Below are positions 51,524-59,239 of a DNA stretch of 64,000 nt, piece by piece. The position numbers were made by a program, and so were the translations under genes. The stretch comes from PALSA-1004 sp041483135 (GTDB lineage: Bacteria; Pseudomonadota; Gammaproteobacteria; Burkholderiales; SG8-41). The notes beneath the pieces are model-generated. The model did not search any database. It was not told the origin of the DNA and was given only the letters and a program-made list of their open reading frames with translations. How positions within the stretch are numbered: the stretch's first letter is position 1; each line of letters opens with the position of its first letter. The stretch covers positions 1-64,000 of the forward strand of contig JBGPFE010000020.1 of the NCBI GenBank assembly GCA_041483135.1. The letters are read 5' to 3'.

Positions 51524-52251
51524 GCCGGGGCGGCTCCGCGCGCGACACTGTGCGCGGCGAGCACTCGCCTCGCGGCGGCGTCATCGATGTTGGCGACGTA
51601 ATCGCGGAACAAGCCGGGCAGCCGCGCAAGCACCGCCGCCTTGCCGAGCAAATCGGCATCGCGTATCGCGGCGGCCAGCAGCTCCTCGCCGAGCTGTTGC
51701 AGCGCCGGCACGGCAACCGGCGCATAACTGAGATGCCAGGGCTCGGAAAACACGCCGCCGCGATATTCACGGTAGGGCCTGAAAAAACCGAAGCGCGCGA
51801 CGTTGGCGGAAAGCCACCGGTGCAGTCTCTCGAACACGCCGCCAGGCTCCACCTCCTGCGGGAGCAGCTGCACGCGGTATGCGGGCGGCAGCGCCGCGCG
51901 ATCGATGACATCGAGGTCGGACCCCCAGTGGTGCCGGCTCGCGCCAGGCAGCGCGCTCCAGCACAGGATCCCGTCGATCAGTTGCTGGTCATCAAGACCC
52001 GCGCGATCGCGCACGTTGCCGCGTTCGTCGTACAACGGCCGCTCGCCGCGGAATTTCTGGTTCCAGATCCGGCACTGGGTGTCGAAATCGCGGAAGCCGC
52101 TGAAAATCGACAAATCAATGCCCTCGCGCGCCGCCGCCTCGCGCATGGCGAGAAACGGCCCGATCGCTGCGGGATGCAGCGCCGCTCCCAGATCGTCGCG
52201 CTGCACGACGTGCGTGCGCGCGCGTCCCGTCAATTCCAATTCGTCAAGCAT
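51520..52251 (-). CDS. M15-family D-alanyl-D-alanine carboxypeptidase-like protein
   Basis: The 243-residue protein has the zinc and catalytic residues of the VanY/M15 type: SRHHWGSDLDV (His107, Asp114) and EPWHLSY (Glu170, His173). No signal peptide is seen, so either the start is further upstream or it acts inside the cell; the frame opens MLDELELTGRARTHVVQ. It would trim peptidoglycan stem peptides. It starts a compact set with the SAM hydrolase and DUF488 genes and lies 210 bases from the rplQ stop on the same strand, after a terminator. Confidence 0.86.
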   Translation of the reverse strand: MLDELELTGRARTHVVQRDDLGAALHPAAIGPFLAMREAAAREGIDLSIFSGFRDFDTQCRIWNQKFRGERPLYDERGNVRDRAGLDDQQLIDGILCWSALPGASRHHWGSDLDVIDRAALPPAYRVQLLPQEVEPGGVFERLHRWLSANVARFGFFRPYREYRGGVFSEPWHLSYAPVAVPALQQLGEELLAAAIRDADLLGKAAVLARLPGLFRDYVANIDDAAARRVLAAHSVARGAAPA

Positions 52252-52418
52252 TGCGGATCGCCGGATAGCACCATGCGTAATTATGGAACAAGATGCCCAC
52301 CGGTGGGACAGACCCGGGTAAACATAGTAACTAACACCGTGCCGGCTCGCGGCGTTGACGCGAGCTTAACGCAAGCAGACGCATCGAACACGCCGAAATT
52401 CCGCTTCCGGAAATAAAA

Positions 52419-52442
52419 AAAGCCGGCGCGGGGCCGGCTTTT
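52419..52442 (-). terminator. Intrinsic terminator of the ribosomal protein cluster
   Basis: AAGCCGGC at 52420-52427 pairs with GCCGGCTT at 52433-52440 around a GCGGG loop. On the minus strand a run of seven T follows (AAATAAAAAAA on plus at 52411-52420), so it ends transcripts from rplQ, 20 bases after its stop. The plus side also has TTTT, so it can work both ways. Confidence 0.88.
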
Positions 52443-52461
52443 CAAAATATCGCGGTTATTG

Positions 52462-52866
52462 TCAAGCCGCCTTGACAGGCGCTTTTTGTTTCTTGTCCTC
52501 AGCAACCTCCGGACGGTCGAGCAACTCGACCAGTGCCATCGGAGCGTTATCCCCCTTCCGAAAACCGTACTTCAGTATGCGCAGATAGCCGCCGCTGCGC
52601 TTGGCGTAGCGCGGCCCGAGTTCGCCAAACAGCTTGGTCACGATGTCGCGGTCGCGCAGGCGGTCGAACGCAAGCCGGCGGTTGGCCAGCGACGGCGATT
52701 TGCCGAGCGTGATGATCGGCTCGGCGACCCGGCGCAGCTCCTTCGCCTTGGGCAATGTGGTCTTGATTACCTCGTGCCGCAGCAGGGACACGGTCATGTT
52801 GCGCAGCATCGCCAGGCGATGGCTGCTGGTGCGATTGAGCTTGCGCAGACCTAAGCGATGACGCAT
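52462..52866 (-). CDS. rplQ: 50S ribosomal protein L17
   Basis: The 134-residue protein opens MRHRLGLRKLNRTSSHRLAM, the L17 signature, and has EPIITLGKSPSLANRRLAFD. It binds the 23S rRNA near the exit tunnel. The C-terminal ten residues (AEDKKQKAPVKAA) are a short basic tail beyond the E. coli length. It is the last gene of the alpha operon, 13 bases after rpoA. Confidence 0.97.
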   Translation of the reverse strand: MRHRLGLRKLNRTSSHRLAMLRNMTVSLLRHEVIKTTLPKAKELRRVAEPIITLGKSPSLANRRLAFDRLRDRDIVTKLFGELGPRYAKRSGGYLRILKYGFRKGDNAPMALVELLDRPEVAEDKKQKAPVKAA

Positions 52867-52879
52867 GAGGGTTCCCCGT

Positions 52880-53878
52880 TCAGACCTTTTCGAGACCGAC
52901 CGGCGGCCAGTTCTCGAGCCGCATGCCGAGCGTCAGGCCCCGCGACGCGAGCACTTCCTTGATCTCGTTGAGCGATTTGCGGCCGAGGTTCGGTGTTTTC
53001 AGCAGTTCGGTCTCGGTGCGCTGGATCAGATCGCCGATGTAATAGATATTTTCCGCTTTCAGGCAGTTGGCCGAGCGCACGGTGAGTTCGAGATCATCAA
53101 CTGGCCTGAGCAGGATCGGGTCGATCTGCTGGGCTTTCGGCTGCTCGACCTGCACCGGCGTGCCCTTGAGATCGGCAAACACCACCAGCTGGTCGACCAG
53201 GATGCGCGCTGCGTAGCGGATCGCTTCTTCGGGCTCGATCACGCCGTTGGTTTCGATGTCGACGATCAGCTTGTCGAGGTCGGTACGCTGTTCGACGCGC
53301 GCCGAATCGACCTGGTAGCTGACGCGGCGCACCGGGCTGTACGAGGCGTCCAGCACGATGCTGCCCACCGCGCGGCTGGTGGCGGCGCCTTCCAGCGGCT
53401 CGCCGCGGCTCGTGCGCACCGCCGCCGGCACGTAGCCGCGGCCGTGTTCGACCTTGATCTGCATGTCGAGCTTGCCGCCCGCGGTCAGATGCGCGATCAC
53501 GTGGTCGGGATTGACGATTTCGACGTCGTGCATCGGCTCGATGTCGCCCGCGGTCACCACGCCCTCGCCCTGCTTCTTGAGCGTCAGCATCGCTTCCTCG
53601 CGGTTGTGCAATTTCAGCACGATGCCCTTGAGGTTGAGCAGAATGTCGACCACGTCTTCCTGCACGCCGTCGATTGTCGAGTATTCGTGCAGCACGCCGC
53701 TCATTTTGACTTCGGTAGCGGCATAGCCGGGCATCGACGACAGCAGGATGCGGCGCAGCGCGTTGCCGAGCGTGTGTCCGTAGCCGCGCTCGAACGGTTC
53801 CATCGTCACCTTGGCGTGGAACGGTGAAATGTTCTGCACGTCGATGATGCGAGGCTTAAGAAAAGTACTGCTTTGCAT
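52880..53878 (-). CDS. rpoA: DNA-directed RNA polymerase alpha subunit
   Basis: The 332-residue protein has the N-terminal dimerisation domain (FHAKVTMEPFERGYGHTLGN and LRRILLSSMPGYAATEVKM) and the C-terminal domain with LTVRSANCLKAENIYYIGDL and NLGRKSLNEIKEVLASRGL, which contacts UP elements and activators. Length and order are normal for a betaproteobacterium. The opening MQSSTFLKPRIIDVQNI is the group's usual start. Confidence 0.98.
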   Translation of the reverse strand: MQSSTFLKPRIIDVQNISPFHAKVTMEPFERGYGHTLGNALRRILLSSMPGYAATEVKMSGVLHEYSTIDGVQEDVVDILLNLKGIVLKLHNREEAMLTLKKQGEGVVTAGDIEPMHDVEIVNPDHVIAHLTAGGKLDMQIKVEHGRGYVPAAVRTSRGEPLEGAATSRAVGSIVLDASYSPVRRVSYQVDSARVEQRTDLDKLIVDIETNGVIEPEEAIRYAARILVDQLVVFADLKGTPVQVEQPKAQQIDPILLRPVDDLELTVRSANCLKAENIYYIGDLIQRTETELLKTPNLGRKSLNEIKEVLASRGLTLGMRLENWPPVGLEKV

Positions 53879-53987
53879 GGCTTATTCCTCTAACAATTGC
53901 GGAAACCCGGGTCAGGTTTTCCCCAACCGAAGTTTCCCCTGGTTTGGGGTTCTACAAAAAGGGCGCCGCCCCCTGCTCAAATATTCC

Positions 53988-54614
53988 TTATTTCGAATAA
54001 AGCTCGACCACCAGCGATTCGTTGATGGTGGAGGGCAGATCGGTGCGTTGCGGCAGGCTCTTGTATTTGCCTTTCAGCGCGGCGGCGTCGACTTCGAGCC
54101 ATTCCGGATAACCGCGGCTGGAGGCGGCTTCGACCGCCGCCTTGATGCGCAGATGTTCCTTGGCCTTGGCGACGACTTCCACCATGTCACCCGGCCGCAA
54201 CTGATAGGACGGGATGTTGACGCGCTTGCCGTTCACCAGGATCGCGTTGTGACGCACGATCTGGCGTGCTTCCGAGCGCGAGGCGCCGAAGCCCATCTTG
54301 TAGGCAATGTTGTCGAGCCGCGACTCGAGCATCTGCAGCAGGGTTTCGCCGGTGACGCCCTTCTTCTGCTCCGCGGCATGATAGGTATTGCGGAACTGGC
54401 GCTCGAGCAGGCCATAGATGCGGCGCAGCTTCTGCTTTTCACGCAACTGCACGCCGTAACCCGACAGCCGGGTGTTTTTCTGGCCATGCTGTCCGGGCGG
54501 ATAGTTGCGGCGCTCGATCGCGCACTTGTCGGTAAAGCACTTGTCGCCTTTGAGGAACAGCTTCTCGCCCTCGCGGCGGCATTGGCGGCATTTTGCGTCA
54601 AGATTTCTTGCCAC
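53988..54614 (-). CDS. rpsD: 30S ribosomal protein S4
   Basis: The 208-residue protein opens MARNLDAKCRQCRREGEKLF with four Cys (14? in CRQCRREG and CFTDKCAIE) as in zinc-binding C+ S4 forms, and has the S4 RNA-binding domain (ESRLDNIAYKMGFGASRSEA). It starts 30S assembly by binding 16S rRNA and, in E. coli, represses the alpha operon. The 109-base gap before rpoA holds imperfect hairpins (CCCCAACCGAAG with CTGGTTTGGGG near 53920-53950). Confidence 0.97.
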   Translation of the reverse strand: MARNLDAKCRQCRREGEKLFLKGDKCFTDKCAIERRNYPPGQHGQKNTRLSGYGVQLREKQKLRRIYGLLERQFRNTYHAAEQKKGVTGETLLQMLESRLDNIAYKMGFGASRSEARQIVRHNAILVNGKRVNIPSYQLRPGDMVEVVAKAKEHLRIKAAVEAASSRGYPEWLEVDAAALKGKYKSLPQRTDLPSTINESLVVELYSK

Positions 54615-54626
54615 AGCCAGTTCTCC

Positions 54627-55016
54627 TTAAATACGACGGCGCTTCGGCGCACGGCATCCGTTATGCGGGACAGGCGTGACGTCAGCGATACTGGTGATCT
54701 TGAATCCGACCGCGTTCAGCGCGCGCAGCGCCGACTCGCGGCCCGGTCCCGGGCCCTTGATGCGGATCTCGAGATTTTTCACGCCGCATTCCTGGGCGAG
54801 CTTGCCGGCGCGCTCGGCGGCGACCTGCGCCGCGAACGGCGTGGACTTGCGCGAACCTTTGAAGCCCGCCGAGCCGGTCGTCGCCCATGACAGCGCGTTA
54901 CCCTGGCGGTCGGTGATGGTTACGATGGTGTTGTTGAAGGAAGCGTGTATGTGCGCGATGCCTTCCGCGACATTCTTCTTTACCTTCTTGCGAACCCGGG
55001 TGTTTGCTTTTGCCAT
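54627..55016 (-). CDS. rpsK: 30S ribosomal protein S11
   Basis: The 129-residue protein has GIAHIHASFNNTIVTITDRQ, GNALSWATTGSAGFKGSRKS and the RNA-binding end VTPVPHNGCRAPKRRRI, all S11 hallmarks. It lies on the 30S platform. It is 12 bases upstream of rpsD and 29 bases after rpsM. Confidence 0.98.
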   Translation of the reverse strand: MAKANTRVRKKVKKNVAEGIAHIHASFNNTIVTITDRQGNALSWATTGSAGFKGSRKSTPFAAQVAAERAGKLAQECGVKNLEIRIKGPGPGRESALRALNAVGFKITSIADVTPVPHNGCRAPKRRRI

Positions 55017-55045
55017 TGAGTTTCCTGCTTCCGCTTTAATCGTTG

Positions 55046-55423
55046 TTAGACCGTTACTGCCTTGATAATCTTGATCGCCGCCTTGCGCGGGCCCTTGCGC
55101 GTGCGCGCGTTGGTGCGGGTGCGCTGGCCGCGCACCGGGAGTCCCCGGCGGTGGCGCAAGCCGCGCCAGGTGCCGAGATCCATCAGGCGCTTGATGTTCA
55201 TCGAAACTTCTCGCCGCAAATCGCCCTCGAGCGTGAACTTGGCGACCTGCTCGCGCAGTTTGTCCATGTCCGTATCGGACAGATCCTTGATCTTGGACGT
55301 GATCTTGATGCCCGCCGCCACGCAGATGGCGCGCGCGCGGCTGCGGCCGACGCCGTAGATCGCCGTCAGCGCGATTTCCGTGTGCTGATGATTCGGAATG
55401 TTTACCCCACCAATACGGGCCAT
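55046..55423 (-). CDS. rpsM: 30S ribosomal protein S13
   Basis: The 125-residue protein opens MARIGGVNIPNHQHTEIALT and has IYGVGRSRARAICVAAGIKI plus the basic RGLRHRRGLPVRGQRTRTNA tail. It contacts the head of the 30S subunit and the P-site tRNA. It is the first gene of the alpha operon; a promoter lies upstream at 55499-55527. The few C-terminal residues beyond the usual end (AIKIIKAVTV) make it slightly long. Confidence 0.98.
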   Translation of the reverse strand: MARIGGVNIPNHQHTEIALTAIYGVGRSRARAICVAAGIKITSKIKDLSDTDMDKLREQVAKFTLEGDLRREVSMNIKRLMDLGTWRGLRHRRGLPVRGQRTRTNARTRKGPRKAAIKIIKAVTV

Positions 55424-55498
55424 ATCGCTCTACCTTTTATGCTGAAAACGTACGCTGAAACGAGTGCCAAAACGCCTGCTAAAAATAGCAAACCGGAG

Positions 55499-55527
55499 AT
55501 TATAACCTGTTAATTTGCATCAGTAAA
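55499..55527 (-). promoter_or_regulatory. Sigma-70 promoter of the alpha operon
   Basis: On the minus strand the -10 box is a perfect TATAAT (55499-55504) and the -35 box TTTACT (55522-55527) is 17 bases away. It lies in the rpmJ-rpsM gap, about 75 bases before the rpsM ATG. A small perfect hairpin (GCTA-TTTT-TAGC at 55478-55489) lies in the leader. Confidence 0.7.
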
Positions 55528-55543
55528 TACCAAAATTACGCCA

Positions 55544-55657
55544 TCAGCCCTGACGCTGCTTGTGGCGCGGGTCCTTGCAGATCACGCGCACCACGCCTTT
55601 GCGGCGGATGATCTTGCAGTTGCGACAAACCTTTTTCACCGAAGCCCGTACTTTCAT
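55544..55657 (-). CDS. rpmJ: 50S ribosomal protein L36
   Basis: This 37-residue gene lies between infA and rpsM. It reads MKVRASVKKVCRNCKIIRRK and ends KDPRHKQRQG. The three Cys and one His of the zinc-binding C+ form are present (Cys11, Cys14, Cys27, His32). AAGGAGT precedes the ATG at 55657. Confidence 0.97.
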   Translation of the reverse strand: MKVRASVKKVCRNCKIIRRKGVVRVICKDPRHKQRQG

Positions 55658-55674
55658 TGCAAACTCCTTTATTG

Positions 55675-55763
55675 GCTGTCAGCGGTCAGTTTTCAGCAAA
55701 ACCCGCGCTGCTGCGCCGCGGTAACTAAAGCTGAACGCTGAGTGCTGATAGCTGAATGCTGCT
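55675..55763. repeat. Word-repeat hairpin in the infA-rpmJ gap (GCTGAACGCTGAGTGCTGATAG type)
   Basis: GGCTGTCAGCGGTCAGTTTT and CAGC at 55675-55697 are approximately complementary to GCTGAACGCTGAGTGCTGAT and AGCTGAATGCTGC at 55731-55763. The second arm iterates GCTGA(A/T) words. The gap of 113 bases is longer than usual for this junction, which suggests an inserted repeat. Confidence 0.65.
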
Positions 55764-55770
55764 TCACCAC

Positions 55771-55989
55771 TCACTTGGCGCGGAACACGATGCGGCCGCG
55801 CGTCAAATCGTACGGCGTCAAGTCCACCGTTACCTTGTCGCCGGGCAGGATGCGGATGTAATGCATGCGCATCTTGCCGGAAATATGGCCGAGCACAATG
55901 TGGCCGTTTTCCAGCTTGACCCGGAATGTTGCGTTGGGCAGGGTTTCCACAATCTCGCCCTGCATCTGTATCGTTTCTTCTTTCGCCAT
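55771..55989 (-). CDS. infA: Translation initiation factor IF-1
   Basis: The 72-residue OB-fold protein reads MAKEETIQMQGEIVETLPNA and GDKVTVDLTPYDLTRGRIVF. The ATG at 55989 gives the standard length; the frame could start two codons earlier. It blocks the A site during initiation. It follows secY by two bases. Confidence 0.97.
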   Translation of the reverse strand: MAKEETIQMQGEIVETLPNATFRVKLENGHIVLGHISGKMRMHYIRILPGDKVTVDLTPYDLTRGRIVFRAK

Positions 55990-55991
55990 TC

Positions 55992-57323
55992 TCAACGTGT
56001 CGGAAATACGCCGCCGCCCTTGAAGTTCGCCTTCTTGAGCAGGCTTTCATACTGGTGGCTCATGGCATAGGCCTGCACCTGCGACATGAAGTCCATCGTC
56101 ACCACCACGATAATCAGCAAACTGGTGCCGCCGAAATAAAACGGCACGCTCTTCCACACGATCAGGAATTCGGGCAGCAGGCACACCAGCGTAACGTAAA
56201 CCGAGCCTACCAGCGTGAGGCGCAGCATGATCTTCTCGATATAGCGCGCGGTCTGCTCGCCGGGCCGGATGCCGGGCACGAAAGCGCCGCTTTTCTTAAG
56301 ATTATCGGCGGTTTCCTTCGGGTTGTACATCAGCGCGGCGTAAAAAAAGCAGAAGAAAATGATCGCCGCGGAATACAGGAACACGTAAATCGGCTGCCCG
56401 GGGTGCAGCGTCGCGGCGATGTTGGATAGCCAGCGCATGTTCTCGCCGGTGCCGAGCCAGCCGGCAAGGGTGGCCGGGAACAGGATGATGCTGGAAGCGA
56501 AAATCGGCGGGATCACGCCCGACATGTTGAGTTTCAACGGCAGGTGCGACGACTGCCCGCCATAGACCTTGCGCCCGACCTGGCGCTTGGCGTAATTGAC
56601 GAGGATCCTGCGCTGGCCGCGCTCGACGAAGCACACCACCGCGGTGACACCGACCACCAGTGCCGCGATGAAAAACACCGTCAGGATCGAGAACGCGCCG
56701 GTGCGCTGCAACTCGAGCGTGCCAACGACCGCATTGGGCAGCCCCGCGGCGATGCCGGCGAAAATGATCAGCGAAATGCCGTTGCCGATGCCGCGCTCGG
56801 TGATCTGCTCGCCGAGCCACATCAGGAATATGGTGCCGGTCACCAGCGTGATCATGGTCGTCAGCCGGAATGCAAGTCCGGGATCGAGCACGAGGCCCTT
56901 CTGACCCTGCTCGAATGCAATCGCGATGCCCAGGCCCTGGAACAACGCGAGCGCCGCGGTGCCGTAGCGCGTGTATTGGGTGATCTTGCGGCGCCCCGCC
57001 TCGCCCTCTTTCTTGAGCGCTTCGAGCGTCGGCGACACGACCGTCATCAACTGCATGATGATGGACGACGAGATGTAAGGCATGATCCCGAGCGCGAAAA
57101 TCGTGAAGCGCGACAGCGCGCCGCCCGAGAACATGTTGAACATGTCGAAGATACCGCCGCGCTGCTTGTTGAACAGTTCGGCGAGCTGGACCGGATCGAT
57201 GCCCGGCACCGGGATGTGCGCGCCGATGCGGAACACGATCAGCGCGCCGAGCAAAAACAACAGGCGACGCTTGAGGTCGCCCATCTTGCCCTGCATGCTC
57301 AGCATTGAATCCTGATCAGCCAA
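55992..57323 (-). CDS. secY: Preprotein translocase subunit SecY
   Basis: The 443-residue protein has about ten membrane helices and the conserved blocks FRIGAHIPVPGIDP, GIMPYISSSIIMQLMTVVSP and MWLGEQITERGIGNGISLII, plus PFYFGGTSLLIIVVVTMDF near the end. It is the pore of the Sec translocon in the inner membrane. Length is typical. Its start is two bases after the rplO stop. Confidence 0.98.
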   Translation of the reverse strand: MADQDSMLSMQGKMGDLKRRLLFLLGALIVFRIGAHIPVPGIDPVQLAELFNKQRGGIFDMFNMFSGGALSRFTIFALGIMPYISSSIIMQLMTVVSPTLEALKKEGEAGRRKITQYTRYGTAALALFQGLGIAIAFEQGQKGLVLDPGLAFRLTTMITLVTGTIFLMWLGEQITERGIGNGISLIIFAGIAAGLPNAVVGTLELQRTGAFSILTVFFIAALVVGVTAVVCFVERGQRRILVNYAKRQVGRKVYGGQSSHLPLKLNMSGVIPPIFASSIILFPATLAGWLGTGENMRWLSNIAATLHPGQPIYVFLYSAAIIFFCFFYAALMYNPKETADNLKKSGAFVPGIRPGEQTARYIEKIMLRLTLVGSVYVTLVCLLPEFLIVWKSVPFYFGGTSLLIIVVVTMDFMSQVQAYAMSHQYESLLKKANFKGGGVFPTR

Positions 57324-57325
57324 TT

Positions 57326-58030
57326 TTATTCCGCCGGTTTGGTTTTCTTGGTGTTGGATTTTGCCTTGCCGGCCTCAGCTTTGGGCTCCGCCTTGGCTTT
57401 GGTTTCGGCTTTGGGAGCCTTGGCCTTGGCTTCCGCTTTCGCTTCGGCTTTGGTTTCTGCCACGGCCGCGGCTTTGGCTTTTTCTTCAGCTATGGTCGCA
57501 GCCGTCGTGGCGGCCCGCACCTTGGCCCTGGCCGTCGCATCGGCCCTCGCCGCGACTTTCTTGCCCTGCTTGGTGGAGGCCGCGTCGGCACGTGCCGGCA
57601 TCTCAACCGCGCCTCCCGCAGCTTCAACCGCAGCTCTCGCGCCTTTTGAAGTCAGCAGGCCATGCAGCGTGACCTTGCGCTTGATCTCGCCTGAAACAAT
57701 CACTTTCGCCGACAGCGCCTGGATCGGCACCACGCCGGCTTCTTTCAGCGCGAGTATGTCGATGGTGTCGAGTTTGAGCTTGTTCAAATCCGACAGGCGC
57801 ACTTCGGCGGTATCGTCGCGCGTCGGGGATACGAAACCGCGTTTGGGAAGTCTGCGCTGCAGCGGCATCTGCCCGCCTTCGAAACCGATTTTGTGAAAGC
57901 CGCCGGCACGCGCTTTCTGCCCCTTGTGGCCAAGTCCGGCGGTCTTGCCGGTGCCGCTGCCGATGCCGCGGCCAACGCGTTTTTTCGCGTGCTTGGCACC
58001 GGCTGCCGGCTTAATCGTGTTGAGTTGCAT
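57326..58030 (-). CDS. rplO: 50S ribosomal protein L15 with long Ala/Lys-rich C-terminal tail
   Basis: Residues 1-143 are a normal L15 (KKRVGRGIGSGTGKTAGLGH; GFEGGQMPLQRRLPKRGF; GARAAVEAAGG). Residues 144-234 are an extra tail of almost only Ala, Lys, Glu, Thr and Pro (KAEAKAEAKAKAPKAETKAK), giving 234 residues against about 144 in E. coli. The tail resembles histone H1-like or PhaP/AlgP-type Lys/Ala repeats and is probably disordered. It lies before secY, whose start follows after two bases. Confidence 0.95.
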   Translation of the reverse strand: MQLNTIKPAAGAKHAKKRVGRGIGSGTGKTAGLGHKGQKARAGGFHKIGFEGGQMPLQRRLPKRGFVSPTRDDTAEVRLSDLNKLKLDTIDILALKEAGVVPIQALSAKVIVSGEIKRKVTLHGLLTSKGARAAVEAAGGAVEMPARADAASTKQGKKVAARADATARAKVRAATTAATIAEEKAKAAAVAETKAEAKAEAKAKAPKAETKAKAEPKAEAGKAKSNTKKTKPAE

Positions 58031-58228
58031 TTAGCCCTCGCACTTCAGGAGGTAACTGACTTTGTTGAGCATGCCGCGCGTGGCCGGATTATCGATCACC
58101 TGGACCGAATGGTTGATGCGGCGCAGACCCAGGCCGCGAACCGTCGCGCGGTGCGAACGCATGGTGCCGATCAGGCTCCTGACCAGCGTGACTTTGATGG
58201 TTTTACCCGCTTGTTTCGCCTTGGCCAT
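58031..58228 (-). CDS. rpmD: 50S ribosomal protein L30
   Basis: The 65-residue protein has TIKVTLVRSLIGTMRSHRAT and LGLRRINHSVQVIDNPATRG, typical for L30. It starts three bases after rpsE and abuts rplO. Confidence 0.97.
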   Translation of the reverse strand: MAKAKQAGKTIKVTLVRSLIGTMRSHRATVRGLGLRRINHSVQVIDNPATRGMLNKVSYLLKCEG

Positions 58229-58231
58229 GGC

Positions 58232-58756
58232 TTAGCCCGTGATTTCTTCGACCGTCTTGCCGCGCTTGGCCGCGATCTCGGACGGCGTGTTCATCGCCTG
58301 CAGGCCGTTCAAAGTGGCGCGCACGATGTTGTACGGATTGGTCGAACCGATGCATTTTGCGAGCACGTTGGTCACGCCCATCACCTCGAAAATAGCGCGC
58401 ATCGGGCCGCCCGCGATAATGCCGGTGCCGTCGGACGCCGGTTGCATGTAGACGCGCGAAGCGCCGTGGCGGCCGATCACCGCATGATGCAAAGTGCCGT
58501 TCTTCAGATTGATCTTGACGAGCTTCCGGCGCGCTTCATCCATCGCCTTTTGCACCGCGACCGGCACTTCACGCGCCTTGCCCTTGCCCATGCCGACGCT
58601 GCCGTCGCCGTCGCCGACCACCGTCAGCGCCGCAAAGCCGAGCACGCGGCCGCCTTTCACCACCTTGGTGACGCGGTTGATCGCGACCATTTTTTCGCGC
58701 AGACCGTCGCTGCGCTGCTCGCCGCCCGACATCTTGTTTGCTTGCAGTTTCGCCAT
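58232..58756 (-). CDS. rpsE: 30S ribosomal protein S5
   Basis: The 174-residue protein has GLREKMVAINRVTKVVKGGR, GDGDGSVGMGKGKAREVPVA and GRHGASRVYMQPASDGTGII, standard S5. It contributes to decoding accuracy. Its leader is unusual: only about 13 bases separate the ATG from the inverted-repeat element at 58770-58876, so the ribosome-binding site (GCGGGAACC) borders inserted DNA. Confidence 0.97.
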   Translation of the reverse strand: MAKLQANKMSGGEQRSDGLREKMVAINRVTKVVKGGRVLGFAALTVVGDGDGSVGMGKGKAREVPVAVQKAMDEARRKLVKINLKNGTLHHAVIGRHGASRVYMQPASDGTGIIAGGPMRAIFEVMGVTNVLAKCIGSTNPYNIVRATLNGLQAMNTPSEIAAKRGKTVEEITG

Positions 58757-58769
58757 AATGGTTCCCGCC

Positions 58770-58876
58770 TAGTGCCGTTCCAACTTGATTGATCTAATGA
58801 CCACGAGGATCCTTCTGCTGAATATTGTGCTTCGATCACCCATCATTGATAGCTCGGAATAGTTGGATCGGCACTA
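58770..58876. mobile_element. 107-bp MITE-like element inside the spc operon
   Basis: The segment begins TAGTGCCGTTCCAACT and ends AGTTGGATCGGCACTA: terminal inverted repeats of 16 bp with one mismatch. No gene is inside. The terminal TA at each end could be the TA target duplication of IS630/Tc1-mariner-type elements. The interior is AT-richer than the ribosomal genes. It fills the rplR-rpsE gap, which is normally a few bases to a few tens. Confidence 0.8.
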
Positions 58877-59230
58877 GAACTTGAGCCCGTGCTCACGCGC
58901 CGCTTCCGCGAGCGCCTTGACACGACCGTGATATTTGTAGCCGCCGCGGTCAAACGCGACCGCTTCGATGCCGAGCTTCTGCGCTTTTTCCGCGATGCGT
59001 TTGCCGACCTCTGCCGCCGCCTGGACGTTACCGCCGTATTTCACGCTCTTGCGCATCTCCGGCTCGAGCGTCGAGGCGCTCGCCAGCACTTTGGCGCCGC
59101 TGGGGTCGATCACTTGCGCGTAAATGTGGCCGTTCGAGCGGTGCACCGCCAGCCGAGCGACCTGGAGTTCCGCGATTTTGCGACGGGTTTGCTGCGCCCG
59201 GCGCAGCCGCGCTTCATTCTTGTCTTTCAT
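58874..59230 (-). CDS. rplR: 50S ribosomal protein L18
   Basis: The 118-residue protein has LRRAQQTRRKIAELQVARLA, VHRSNGHIYAQVIDPSGAKV and ends HGLKF, the normal L18 end. It binds 5S rRNA. Its TAG stop is formed by the terminal bases of the inserted element (58874-58876), so the insertion happened exactly at the end of the coding sequence without changing the protein. Confidence 0.97.
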   Translation of the reverse strand: MKDKNEARLRRAQQTRRKIAELQVARLAVHRSNGHIYAQVIDPSGAKVLASASTLEPEMRKSVKYGGNVQAAAEVGKRIAEKAQKLGIEAVAFDRGGYKYHGRVKALAEAAREHGLKF

Positions 59231-59239
59231 ATCTCGCCT

